From: Bradyrhizobium macuxiense
GTDB taxonomy: Bacteria; Pseudomonadota; Alphaproteobacteria; Rhizobiales; Xanthobacteraceae
Length of the DNA stretch: 64,000 nt
NCBI RefSeq assembly: GCF_001542415.1
Contig: NZ_LNCU01000088.1
Location: 143,706 to 207,705, forward strand
Direction of reading: 5' to 3'
Shown in pieces: positions 34,441-42,738 of the stretch. A program made the position numbers and the translations under genes. The number at the start of each line of letters is the position of its first letter. Position 1 is the stretch's first letter. The notes under the pieces are model-generated. The model did not search any database, was not told the DNA's origin, and worked only from the letters and a program-made list of their open reading frames with translations.

Positions 34441-35267
34441 CGGCTCTTCAGCCTTGGATTGAGCGCGTCGTTCAGACCCTGGCCGACGAGCGAGACCGCT
34501 AGCACGGTGACGAGGATCGCAATGCCGGGGATCGCCGAGACGTACCACTGCACCCGCAGCACGTCGCGGCCGAGCCCGATCAGATTGCCCCAGGAGGCGA
34601 CGTTGGGATCAGACAGCCGCAAGAAGGCGAGGGCACTTTCCAGGAGGATCGCGACCGCCATCACGACGCTGGCATAGACGATCACCGGCGGCAGCGCGTT
34701 GGGCAGGATTTCGCCGAGAATGAGCTGGATGTCCCGCATGCCGAGCGTCTTGCCGGCCTGCACGAATTCGCGGTTGCGCAGCGACAGGAACTCGGCGCGG
34801 GTCAGCCGCGCCGGTGCCGGCCACGAAACCACGCCGACCGCGATCGTCACCGTGGTCAAGGTCGAGCCGAACACCGCGACCAGCACCAGCAGCAGCACGA
34901 AGTTCGGCAGGGTCTGGAATGCTTCCGTGATCCGCATCAGCACATTGTCGACCCAGCCGCCGTAGTAGCCGGCGAAGGCGCCGACAAGGATGCCGATCAG
35001 GATCGCGATGATGGTGGCGACGCCGCCGATCAGCAGCGAGATCCGCGCGCCGTAGAATATCTGCGCGGCGATGTCGCGCCCCGAATTGTCGGTGCCGAGC
35101 AGGAAGCGCGGATTGGTGAACGGCCAGAGCAGCGGCCGGCCGGCGAGCGCCAGCGGATCGCGCGGATAGAGCCAGCCGGCGCTGACCGCCATCGCGATGA
35201 CGAGCAGCAACAGGATCAGGCCGATGACGGCCGCAGGGCTGCGGAAGTAACGTTTCACCGCGTCCAT
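34437..35267 (-). CDS. Dipeptide-type ABC permease, DppC-like
   Basis: A 276-residue permease with an N-terminal membrane anchor, the motif LLGTDNSGRDIAAQIFYGARISL typical of DppC/OppC, and an EAA-type loop AGKTLGMRDIQLILGEILPNALPP. It is located two bases after the DppB-like gene. Confidence 0.9.
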   Translation of the reverse strand: MDAVKRYFRSPAAVIGLILLLLVIAMAVSAGWLYPRDPLALAGRPLLWPFTNPRFLLGTDNSGRDIAAQIFYGARISLLIGGVATIIAILIGILVGAFAGYYGGWVDNVLMRITEAFQTLPNFVLLLVLVAVFGSTLTTVTIAVGVVSWPAPARLTRAEFLSLRNREFVQAGKTLGMRDIQLILGEILPNALPPVIVYASVVMAVAILLESALAFLRLSDPNVASWGNLIGLGRDVLRVQWYVSAIPGIAILVTVLAVSLVGQGLNDALNPRLKSR

Positions 35268-35269
35268 CG

Positions 35270-36247
35270 CTAACCCTCCGCCGCAATGCGCGGGTCGAGC
35301 CGTGCGTAGAGCAGATCGACGACGAAGTTCACGATGATGACGAGCAGGGCGGAGACGAACACGATGCCGAGCAGCGTATTGAGGTCGCGCTGCACGACCG
35401 ACTCATAGGCGAGGCGGCCGAGTCCAGGCAGCGAGAACACGCTTTCCACCACCACCGAGCCGCCGAGCATGGTGCCGGCCTGCAGGCCGATCAGCGTCAC
35501 CATCGGCAGCAGCGCGTTGCGCAGCACGTGACGGGTGATGACGTGGGTCTCGTCCAGGCCCTTGGCGCGGGCGGTCCTGATAAAATCGAGGTTCAGGACC
35601 TCGAGCATCGAGGCGCGCATGATGCGGAGATAAATCGCAAGGAAGATCAGCCCCAGCGTCAACGTCGGCAGCACGAGATGGGAGGCGATGTCGAGCAGGC
35701 GCCAGATCCCGGTCTGCACCGTGCCGATGTCCTCGAAGCCGCCCGGCGGCAGCCACTGCAGGTAGACCGAGAACACCACGATCGCCATCAGGCCGAACCA
35801 GAACGAGGGGGTGGCGTAGAAGATCAGGCCGAGCGTCGAGATCAGCGTATCGGGCCAACGGTTGACGCCGCGCGCGGCGATCACGCCGAACACCAGGCCG
35901 AAGAAGAACGCGAACGACAGCGACGCGGTCATCAGCAGGATGGTCGGCGGCAGCCGTTCCAGGATCACGGTTGCCACCGGCTTGCCGTAGATCGCGGAAA
36001 AGCCGAGATCGAGCCGCACCAGGTGCCACAGGTAGTTGCCGAGCTGCGCCGGGACAGAGAGGTCGAGGCCGTAGAACTTGCGCAGCGCTTCGGCGGTTGC
36101 GGCATCGCCGCCGCCCATCTGCGCCATCAGCGCATCGACAGTGTCGCCCGGCGCGAGCTGCAGCAGCAGGAACACGCCGATCAGGATCAGGATAAGGGTC
36201 GGTATCGAGGCGGCGAGCCGCCGCCCCGCAAGGCTCAGGATGCGCAT
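35270..36247 (-). CDS. Dipeptide-type ABC permease, DppB-like
   Basis: A 325-residue permease with six membrane segments. The N-terminus LSLAGRRLAASIPTLILILIGVF and the EAA loop RTARAKGLDETHVITRHVLRNALLP are typical of DppB/OppB. The binding-protein gene lies upstream, separated by 223 bases that include a family A repeat. Confidence 0.9.
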   Translation of the reverse strand: MRILSLAGRRLAASIPTLILILIGVFLLLQLAPGDTVDALMAQMGGGDAATAEALRKFYGLDLSVPAQLGNYLWHLVRLDLGFSAIYGKPVATVILERLPPTILLMTASLSFAFFFGLVFGVIAARGVNRWPDTLISTLGLIFYATPSFWFGLMAIVVFSVYLQWLPPGGFEDIGTVQTGIWRLLDIASHLVLPTLTLGLIFLAIYLRIMRASMLEVLNLDFIRTARAKGLDETHVITRHVLRNALLPMVTLIGLQAGTMLGGSVVVESVFSLPGLGRLAYESVVQRDLNTLLGIVFVSALLVIIVNFVVDLLYARLDPRIAAEG

Positions 36248-36353
36248 GCGTTATTGTGGCTGATAAAGGGTCAGAGTGCGACGGCTTTTGTCGCGCCATT
36301 TCGATCTGTTCATTAAAGGCGAGTTTGCATGGACCGCTTCGCGCCCAGTATCT

Positions 36354-36452
36354 CCTCATCCTGAGGAGCTTGCGCAGCAAGCGTCTCGAAGGATGAGGCC
36401 ACCGGCCGGGCCTCATGGTTCGAGACGCGCTTCGCGCTCCTCACCATGAGGG
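36354..36452. repeat. Palindromic repeat family A, copy 2 (inverted)
   Basis: The same two-hairpin element as 10352-10454, in the opposite orientation. It lies between the peptide-binding-protein gene and the DppB-like permease gene of one presumed operon. Hairpins there could raise the level of the binding protein relative to the permeases, as REP elements do between malE and malF. Confidence 0.78.
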
Positions 36453-36470
36453 ATGAAACCGCGACCAGCC

Positions 36471-38084
36471 CTAAGTCGAAAGCCAAAGATCGTGCCAGCT
36501 CGTCGAGCCCCAGCGCGGGGTGTTGGAGTGGTTGCGCGCTTTCGCGGTGATCACGGTGACGAATATCTGCTCGATCGGCATCCAGACCGGCAGTTCCGTG
36601 TTCACCTCCTTGACGAACTCGGCATACAGCGCCTTGCGCTTGGCCGGATCGACCTCGGTGGCGGCATCGTCGATCGTCTTGTCGACGGTCTTGTCCTCCC
36701 AGCCCCACTGGTTGGTCCAGGGCGCGCCCTTGGGCTGGCCGGAGCGGTACCAGACCGTGGTCGAGACCGCGGGGTCGTTGCGGTACTGGTGCCAGCCGGT
36801 GGCGAGATCGAAGGCGTGGTCGTCATAGACCTGCTTGAGGAAGCCGCCGCCGTCGTTGCGCACGATGTCGACCTGGATTCCGACCTCGGAGAGCGACTGC
36901 TGCACGAAGGTCGACCACAGCGAGATGTCTTCGCCCCACGGCGCCGGCAGCAGCTTCAGCGCGAAGCGGTTGCCGCCTCTTGCCTTGAAGCCGGCCTCGT
37001 CGAGCAGCGCGATCGCCTTGGCCTTGTCGTAGGGATATTGCGGCGTGTCCGGGCCGGGATAGAAGTCGGTCGAGGTCGAGGGGATCGGTCCGGTGCCGAG
37101 CTTGGCGAAATCGCCGAGGAAGTTGTCGATGAAGAACGGCACGTTGATCGCATGCGCGATGGCGCGGCGGACGCGGAGGTCGGACAATTCCTTGCGGCGG
37201 AAGTTGAACTCGATCGTGTTGGTGCGGGCGTTGCCCTCATTGCCCTTGGTCGAGACGATGAAGCGCTTGTCCTTGCCGAGCCGCGCCATGTCCGAGATCG
37301 TCAACCCCGAGAACGGGCTGTAGTGCAGCTCGCCGGCTTCCATCTGTGCGGCAGCCGCGGCGCGGTCGGTGATCACCTTCCAGACGATGCGGTCGAGATA
37401 GGGCGCGTTCGGCCGCCAGTAATCCGGGTTGCGGTCGGCGATGATGTATTGGCCGCGCTCGTACTTGACGAATTTGAACGGGCCGGTGCCGACAGGCGCG
37501 AGGTTGACCGGGTTCTGCCTGATGTCGCCGCTCTCATAGAGATGCTTGGCTGAGACGTAGCCGAGGTCGGGCAGGGCCCGGAGCAGGAGGTTCAGCGGCA
37601 TCGGCCGCTCGTAACGGAAGATCGCGGTCTGCGGATCTGGCGTGTCGACCGCGGTGAGGAAGAGCTGCAGCGTCGATCCGTAGTTGAGGATCTTCTTCCA
37701 CATGTTCAAGGCGGTGAATTCGACATCGGCCGAGGTGAACGGCTTGCCGTCGTGCCAGGTGACGCCCTTGCGCAGCTTGAAGGTGATGGTCTTGCCGTCC
37801 GGCGCCGCCTCCCAGCTTTCGGCGAGCACGCCGACCGGCTGGCCGTTGGCGTCGAGGTCGACCAGGTTCTCCTGGATCTTGCCGCCGATGATGTAGACGC
37901 CGGTCGAGGCCTGCAGGCTGGGGTTGAGCTGGCGCTGCTCGGCGCCGTAATGGACGTTGAACACGCCTCCCTTGCGCGGCGTCTCCTGCGCAAAGGCCCG
38001 CATCGGATTGATGACGTTGGCCGCGATGGCGGCCGAGGTCAAAAGGGCCGTGCGGCGGTTGATCTCGAGGCGGGTCAAGTCCAT
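36471..38084 (-). CDS. Dipeptide-type ABC substrate-binding protein, DppA-like
   Basis: A 537-residue family 5 solute-binding protein. A twin-arginine-type signal (INRRTALLTSAAIAANV) is followed by FNVHYGAEQRQLNP, WHDGKPFTSADVEFT and NPDYWRPNAPYLDRIV, all typical of peptide/nickel-binding proteins. Upstream of the ATG, GGAG is the ribosome site, and a triple direct repeat lies just beyond it. The ligand is probably a peptide or opine-like compound, but that is not readable. Confidence 0.9.
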   Translation of the reverse strand: MDLTRLEINRRTALLTSAAIAANVINPMRAFAQETPRKGGVFNVHYGAEQRQLNPSLQASTGVYIIGGKIQENLVDLDANGQPVGVLAESWEAAPDGKTITFKLRKGVTWHDGKPFTSADVEFTALNMWKKILNYGSTLQLFLTAVDTPDPQTAIFRYERPMPLNLLLRALPDLGYVSAKHLYESGDIRQNPVNLAPVGTGPFKFVKYERGQYIIADRNPDYWRPNAPYLDRIVWKVITDRAAAAAQMEAGELHYSPFSGLTISDMARLGKDKRFIVSTKGNEGNARTNTIEFNFRRKELSDLRVRRAIAHAINVPFFIDNFLGDFAKLGTGPIPSTSTDFYPGPDTPQYPYDKAKAIALLDEAGFKARGGNRFALKLLPAPWGEDISLWSTFVQQSLSEVGIQVDIVRNDGGGFLKQVYDDHAFDLATGWHQYRNDPAVSTTVWYRSGQPKGAPWTNQWGWEDKTVDKTIDDAATEVDPAKRKALYAEFVKEVNTELPVWMPIEQIFVTVITAKARNHSNTPRWGSTSWHDLWLST

Positions 38085-38096
38085 ACGCGGGTCTCC

Positions 38097-38137
38097 AAAG
38101 CTTACCTATTCCAAGGCTTACATATAAAGGCTTACAT
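38097..38137. repeat. Triple direct repeat in the leader of the DppA-like gene
   Basis: AAGGCTTACAT occurs at 38113-38123 and 38127-38137, with a degenerate copy AAAGCTTACCT at 38097-38107. The unit spacings are 14 and 16 bases. On the transcribed strand the first two units each contain ATGTAA, a minimal start-stop frame, just upstream of the real start. These may be regulator half-sites or a translation control device. Confidence 0.5.
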
Positions 38138-38537
38138 CCGACGGACCGCCACGTAGCCATGGCGGGCTTTGCCCGATGTTACGATGGAATGCGAACGCAA
38201 GTCATTTTCTAATGCCTCGGCCTTTTGGAGGATCGTTTCCAAAACCTGAAGTCGCGCGCCGCGACGCTTCGCAACTCACATTCGCCCTGCGTCAGGCCGC
38301 GCATCGGGTGTTCACGTGGTGCATGGTGATTCTCTCCGGGAGCCGTTTTGAGCACGGTCGGGTGCGCGCAAACCCTGTAATTTCAGGGGTCGGAAGTGCC
38401 TTGACTTGGAAAAACCGCGGAAAAATCACTGATTCGGAGGCTTTCCACAGCGATATTGCTGGGGGGAGTGCAGAAAACCCTGTCTTTTTCGGCATTTTCA
38501 GCCATATCGTGCCCACTCCAGAATCAATGGAGCAACC
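38138..38537. other. Gene-free interval upstream of HU
   Basis: About 400 bases between the leader of the DppA-like gene and the HU gene. No convincing gene was seen. It should hold promoters for both directions. A TTGACT hexamer at 38401-38406 is a possible -35 element for HU, but no matching -10 was recognised. Confidence 0.4.
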
Positions 38538-38837
38538 ATGGCTACCCAATTGTCGAAGTCGCAAGTGATCGAGAAGATCGCGACCACCACCGAACTCTCC
38601 AAGCGCGATGTCAAGAACGTGTTGGACACGCTCGTCGATGTCGGCCACAAGGAGCTGAAGAAGGCCGGGGTGTTCCTCGTCCCCGGCTTCGCGAAGTTCG
38701 TCGTGGTCAAGAAGCCTGCGACCAAGGCGCGCAAGGGCACCAACCCCTTCACGGGCGAAGAGATGATGTTCAAGGCCAAGCCGGCCCGGAAGATCGTCCG
38801 CGCACGGCCGGTCAAGGCCGCCAAGGACGCGGTTTAA
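38538..38837 (+). CDS. HU-family DNA-binding protein
   Basis: A 99-residue histone-like nucleoid protein. The HU/IHF fold is clear: LSKSQVIEKIATTTELSKRDVKNVLDTLVDVG, then a beta-arm region KPATKARKGTNPFTGEEMMFKAKPA that contains the conserved R-x-x-NP-x-T-G pattern with the intercalating Pro. The C-terminus has a short basic tail. It is a stand-alone gene with its own terminator. Confidence 0.92.
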   Translation: MATQLSKSQVIEKIATTTELSKRDVKNVLDTLVDVGHKELKKAGVFLVPGFAKFVVVKKPATKARKGTNPFTGEEMMFKAKPARKIVRARPVKAAKDAV

Positions 38838-38840
38838 GAA

Positions 38841-38868
38841 AAAAGGCCTCCGGTGACGGAGGCCTTTT
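38841..38868. terminator. Intrinsic terminator after HU (bidirectional)
   Basis: AAAAGGCCTCCG and CGGAGGCCTTTT form a perfect 12-base stem around a GTGA loop, four bases after the HU stop codon. The T run on one strand and A run on the other allow termination in either direction. Confidence 0.9.
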
Positions 38869-38966
38869 GCCTTGGTGCGCTCTTGCACGGCCATGCGGCG
38901 TGCTCGATGGGCTCCCTCTCCCCGCAAGCGGGGCGAGGTGAAGGGGGCGCATTTTCAAGCCGAAGC

Positions 38967-39746
38967 TTAGACCACCGGCGATCGGCCTCCGTCGACATTG
39001 ATGGCGGTGCCGGTGATGTAGGAGCCTTGTTCGGAGGCGAGGAAGCAGGCGAGGTTGGCGAACTCCTCCGCCGTGCCGATCCGGCCGAGCGGCGTGCCCT
39101 TGGCAAGGCCTTTCGCGAACTCCGCGAAATCCATGTTCGGTGCTTGCGCGGCGTGGCGCTTGACCCACTGATCGCTCATGATCAGGCCGACCAGCAGAGC
39201 ATTCACCAGGATATTGTGCTCGCCGCCTTCGCTGGCCATGACCTTGGTCAGCGCCATGCCGGCGGCGCGCGACACCGAGGTCGGCGCGGAATGGCCCGCC
39301 GGCGCCTTCGCGAAGGTGTTCAGCACGTTGATGATGCGGCCCCATTTGCGCTGCTTCATGCCGGGCCAGACCAGCCGGCTGAAGCGGATCGCGGCGAACA
39401 GCTTCAGGTCGAAGTCCTCCTGCCAGGCCTCGTCGCTGATGTTCTCGAATGCCAGCGTGCGCGCCGTCCCGGCATTGTTGACGAGCACGTCGATCGCACC
39501 GAGATCGGCGACGATCTTGTCGTGGGTCTTGCTGATGTCGGCGGCCTTCGAGACGTCGCAGACGTAGTCGCGCACCGCGAGCCCGTCCTTCGCCAGCGCC
39601 TCGCGCGCGGCGGCGAGATCGGCCGCGCCGCGGGCGAGGATCGCCACCTTGGCGCCGGATTCGGCAAACCGGCGCGCCACCGCGATCCCGATGCCCTTGC
39701 TGCCGCCGGTCACGACGGCGACGCGATCCTTCATTGATAGTTGCAT
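38967..39746 (-). CDS. Short-chain dehydrogenase/reductase
   Basis: A 259-residue SDR. The cofactor motif TGGSKGIG is near residues 13-20 and NNAG near 91-94; the active-site region has SAPTSVSRAAGMALTK, where the usual Y-x-x-x-K is replaced: the sequence around the expected Tyr reads PTSVSRAAG with no Tyr-x3-Lys pair. That loss suggests an atypical or non-classical SDR. The ribosome site GGGAGAG precedes the ATG. It is divergent from an SsuA-like gene. Confidence 0.83.
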   Translation of the reverse strand: MQLSMKDRVAVVTGGSKGIGIAVARRFAESGAKVAILARGAADLAAAREALAKDGLAVRDYVCDVSKAADISKTHDKIVADLGAIDVLVNNAGTARTLAFENISDEAWQEDFDLKLFAAIRFSRLVWPGMKQRKWGRIINVLNTFAKAPAGHSAPTSVSRAAGMALTKVMASEGGEHNILVNALLVGLIMSDQWVKRHAAQAPNMDFAEFAKGLAKGTPLGRIGTAEEFANLACFLASEQGSYITGTAINVDGGRSPVV

Positions 39747-39911
39747 GCTGCTCTCCCTGTTGTCGTTGCGGGCGGCGTCAAAGAAATTCTTCCGCACCGA
39801 TGCTGCGTGAAATGCTTGAGGCGGAAACCGTCCATCTTTGAAATTGCTGCGATCGGTAAAATCAAACACGCTTCCTCTCTCCAATACTGTCTTTCGAAGG
39901 GGAAAGCGAGC

Positions 39912-40865
39912 ATGCGAAACTGGCCGGGTCGGGCACTTGCGCTGGCGATGGCCGGCTTTCTCCTTGGCTTGGGTGCGCTGCCCGCCGCGCAGGCAAGGGA
40001 CAAGGTGTTTCGCATTGCGTTCCAGAAGGGCGGCGGCAATTTGATCTTCCTCAAGGAGCGCGGCATCCTCGAGCAGAAGCTGGCGCCGCTGGGCTGGACG
40101 GTGAGCTGGAATGAATTCCAGGCCGGACCACAGCTACTGGAATCGCTGAATATTGGCGCGGCCGACTTTGGTCCGGTCGGCGAGGCGCCGCCGATCTTCG
40201 CGCAGGCCGCCGGCGCCACCATCGTCTATGCCGGTTACGAACCTGCATCGCCCCGAAATGAGGCGATCATCGTGCCCAAGGATAGTCCGATCAAGACGAT
40301 CGCTGATCTCAGGAAGAAGCGCGTGGCGCTGAACAAGGGATCGAACGTCAACTATTTCCTGGTGCGTGCGCTGGAGGCGAACGGCCTGACCTACCAGGAC
40401 ATCGAGCCGGTCTACCTTGCGCCGGCGGATGCGCGCGCGGCATTCGAGCGCGGCGCCGTTGACGCCTGGGTGATCTGGGATCCCTATTATGCTGCGGCCG
40501 AAACCGGCCTTGGCGCGCGCAGCATTGCGGACGCCACCGGCCTTGCCGCCAATGTGTCCTTCTATATCGCGTCCCGGCCGATCGCGGAGGCGAATCCGAA
40601 GGTGCTGGAGACCGTGCTGACGGCGATCGACGAGATCGATGGCTGGATCAAGGACAATCGCAAGCAATACGCGGCCGAGCTCAGCCCGAAGATCGGCCTT
40701 CCTGCCGACATCATCGAGCGCTCGGTCAACCGCGCCGAGCTAGGTGCCGGGCGGGTCGACGCGGCCGTGCTTTCCGAGCAGCAGAAGATCGCCGATGTCT
40801 TCACCCGCCTCAAGCTGATCCCGAAGGCGATCAACGTCTTGGATGCGGAATGGAAGACGGAGTGA
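39912..40865 (+). CDS. Aliphatic sulfonate-type ABC binding protein (SsuA-like)
   Basis: A 317-residue periplasmic binding protein with a Sec signal (MRNWPGRALALAMAGFLLGL, cleavage near AQA at 29). Typical SsuA motifs are FRIAFQKGGGNLIFLKERG, LESLNIGAADFGPVGEAPP and AWVIWDPYYAAAE. No transporter membrane genes adjoin it, so it probably shares the SsuB/SsuC-like pair at 44-46 kb or one elsewhere. Confidence 0.87.
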   Translation: MRNWPGRALALAMAGFLLGLGALPAAQARDKVFRIAFQKGGGNLIFLKERGILEQKLAPLGWTVSWNEFQAGPQLLESLNIGAADFGPVGEAPPIFAQAAGATIVYAGYEPASPRNEAIIVPKDSPIKTIADLRKKRVALNKGSNVNYFLVRALEANGLTYQDIEPVYLAPADARAAFERGAVDAWVIWDPYYAAAETGLGARSIADATGLAANVSFYIASRPIAEANPKVLETVLTAIDEIDGWIKDNRKQYAAELSPKIGLPADIIERSVNRAELGAGRVDAAVLSEQQKIADVFTRLKLIPKAINVLDAEWKTE

Positions 40866-40913
40866 GACAACCTCTCGCGGCTGAGCGTCGCACCGCACCT
40901 GAGCTGCGGCGGT

Positions 40914-41163
40914 GCTAAGGCGCGGTGAGATTAGGTTGAGCTGGAACGGCGTCGAAGGATCACCTCTCCCTTCACCTCTCCCTTGGGAGAGGTCGATTTG
41001 CGCAGCAAATCGGGTGAGGGGTTACGGTCTATCGAGGGAGCAAGAGCCCTCACCCGGATTGCTCCGGACGATGCTTCGCATCGCCGAGCGCAACCCGACC
41101 TCTCCCCGGCGGGGAGAGTTGAACCGAGGCCGCGCCGATTCAACCAAAACTCATCCCGCTTTA
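40914..41163. repeat. Palindromic repeat family B, copy 2
   Basis: About 250 bases, nearly identical to 51946-52199, with outer ends CTAAGGCGCGGTGAG and CTCATCCCGCTTTAG that form terminal inverted repeats. Inside are hairpins CTCTCCCTTGGGAGAG and GATTTGCGCAGCAAATC. The right end supplies the TAA stop of the small gene at 41161. It contains no open frame of its own. Confidence 0.82.
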
Positions 41164-41448
41164 GAGCTCGTCGGGCAATTCCGCGACCAGGAAGCGATTG
41201 GAGCCATCGGCAAACTCATCGGCGAGGCCGCGATAGAGTGCGGCTTCCGCCGCAGTTGCCGCGCGGATGCGGGCAGGTTCGCAACGATTCGATGTGCGTT
41301 GGTGCCGGCGGTGAAAGTCATCGAGGGCCGCGGCGAGCCACGGCGTCTGCAGAAGCTCCAGCGCCTGCACAAGGCTCGCGGCCTCGAACGCGAATGCCGC
41401 GTCGTGACGCGTCTCGATCACAAACACCGGTCGTTCTGCGGTTACCAT
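41161..41448 (-). CDS. Hypothetical protein
   Basis: A 95-residue soluble protein starting MVTAERPVFVIETRHDAAFAFEAASLVQALELL. Composition is helix-forming, with no signal or membrane segment. No family recognised. The last codons read ELPDEL, and the TAA stop falls on the end of a repeat element. It starts 32 bases after a 26-codon membrane microprotein frame, and the two may be one transcript. Confidence 0.5.
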   Translation of the reverse strand: MVTAERPVFVIETRHDAAFAFEAASLVQALELLQTPWLAAALDDFHRRHQRTSNRCEPARIRAATAAEAALYRGLADEFADGSNRFLVAELPDEL

Positions 41449-41480
41449 CGAGGATGATCCGTTGCGGTGTTTGGCTGCGC

Positions 41481-41561
41481 TTAAACCGACAGCAGCACCA
41501 GCAGTATTATGCAGGTCAGGTGCGCCGCGACGATCAGAGCGAGATGGAGCGGGCCCGACAT
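41481..41561 (-). CDS. Candidate 26-residue membrane microprotein
   Basis: MSGPLHLALIVAAHLTCIIL followed by LVLLSV: after four residues the peptide is one continuous hydrophobic helix. A GGAG ribosome site lies ten bases before the ATG. It is just upstream of, and on the same strand as, the hypothetical gene at 41161-41448. It is short, so chance cannot be excluded, but the combination of signal, helix and spacing favours a real gene. Confidence 0.4.
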   Translation of the reverse strand: MSGPLHLALIVAAHLTCIILLVLLSV

Positions 41562-41604
41562 GAGGCATCTCCGTTCAGGCGTGGGGTGAGGTGAGCACCC
41601 GCTG

Positions 41605-41745
41605 TCTGGCTCCCTCCCCCTGAAAGCGGGAGGGTGGGGTGGGGGTTGCTCTCCACGGGTGCTCGCGTTCGTGGAAGCAGGATCCCCACCCGGCTTGCGC
41701 TTGCGCGCAATCCGACCTTCCCTTTTCAAGGGGAGGTGAAGAGAT
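41605..41745. repeat. Family B-related palindromic repeat
   Basis: A hairpin-rich element built on CCTCCCCCTGAAAGCGGGAGG and CTTCCCTTTTCAAGGGGAGG-type arms, with CCCACCCGGCTTGCGCTTGCG in between. It is a diverged relative of the family B repeats, located between an SsuA-like gene and the microprotein frame. Confidence 0.6.
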
Positions 41746-41751
41746 CGCCGG

Positions 41752-42738
41752 CTAGTTCAGGCTCGCGCCGGCCGTGAAGCTGCGATCCACGGCCTTGCCG
41801 ACATCCAGTGTCTTCGCAAGAATGCCGTAGCGCGTGGCGCGATCGGAGGCCTCCTGGACTTCCTTCACCACCGCTTCATCGATCACGATCGGGCTCGTCT
41901 TCTGCGCGGTATAGGCGGCGAGTAGCACGTCCTCCGGCAGCTTGGTCAGGTCGGCCGTGTTCTTCGCGTACTCCGCGAGGTGGTCGAGCGACCACAGCCG
42001 CGCCTTGTTCAGCCGCTGCACCAGGTCCTGCACCGCCGCGCGCTTGGCCGCGATCGCATTGTCGGAAGCCACGATGAAGGTGACGGTCGGCGTCAGGCCG
42101 TCGCCATCGGCGACCACGCGCGCGTTGTCCTTCAGCTTGGCGTAGGAGACGTAGGGCTCCCAGACCGCCCAGCCGTCGATCGAGCCGGCGAGCAGCGCGA
42201 TCTTGGCGTCGACCGGGCCGAGCGGCGCGAAGGTCGCGTCCTCGATCTTGTTGCCGGTCTTCTCCAGCGTCGCGTCGATCAGGAACTGGCCCCAGCCGCC
42301 GCGGGTGCCGGCCAGCCGCTTGCCCTTGAGATCGGCGGCCGTCTTGATCGGCGAGTCCGCGCGAACCAGGATCGCCTGCGTCTTCGGGTCGGCGCGAGTA
42401 CCGCCGATCGCCTTGATCGGCGCGCCGGCGGCGTAGACCGTGAGGAAGGCGAGATCGCCGGTATAGCCGACATCCAGTGCGCCAGCGTTGAGCGCTTCGA
42501 GGATCGGCGCGGCCGCGGGGAATTCCGACCATTCGATCTTGTAGGGCAGGTCCTTCGCCTGTCCGGAAATCTCCAGCAGTGAGCGGTTGCCGCCCTTCTG
42601 GTCGCCGACGTGCAGCACGATCGTGTCGGCGGCGAAGGCCGCGACCGATGTCGACAACGTGATTGCCGCCGTGATCAGTGCGGCTGCCGTGCGGCGGGTG
42701 AGGGAGTGGAGAGACCTCGGGCGGGTGAGTTTGTGCAT
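41752..42738 (-). CDS. Aliphatic sulfonate-type ABC binding protein (SsuA-like)
   Basis: A 328-residue binding protein. The signal MHKLTRPRSLHSLTRRTAAA precedes a hydrophobic stretch ending SVAAFAAD. The mature domain begins IVLHVGDQKGGNRSLLE and includes LNAGALDVGYTGDLAF, GWGQFLIDATLE and GWAVWEPYVSYAK, all SsuA-type. The start at 42738 has GAAAG upstream; an ATG seven codons earlier (42759) is also possible. It closely resembles the copy at 48379 (DQKG, WxPYVS motifs), so both probably bind related sulfonates. Confidence 0.87.
   Translation of the reverse strand: MHKLTRPRSLHSLTRRTAAALITAAITLSTSVAAFAADTIVLHVGDQKGGNRSLLEISGQAKDLPYKIEWSEFPAAAPILEALNAGALDVGYTGDLAFLTVYAAGAPIKAIGGTRADPKTQAILVRADSPIKTAADLKGKRLAGTRGGWGQFLIDATLEKTGNKIEDATFAPLGPVDAKIALLAGSIDGWAVWEPYVSYAKLKDNARVVADGDGLTPTVTFIVASDNAIAAKRAAVQDLVQRLNKARLWSLDHLAEYAKNTADLTKLPEDVLLAAYTAQKTSPIVIDEAVVKEVQEASDRATRYGILAKTLDVGKAVDRSFTAGASLN

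Noticed and set aside
38176..38568. Open frame of 130 codons upstream of and overlapping HU
   Set aside because: No ribosome site, no domain, unusual composition, and it overlaps the HU start.
40914..41163. CRISPR-like repeat structure
   Set aside because: The sequence is nested palindromes without regular unit-spacer alternation, and no cas gene is present.
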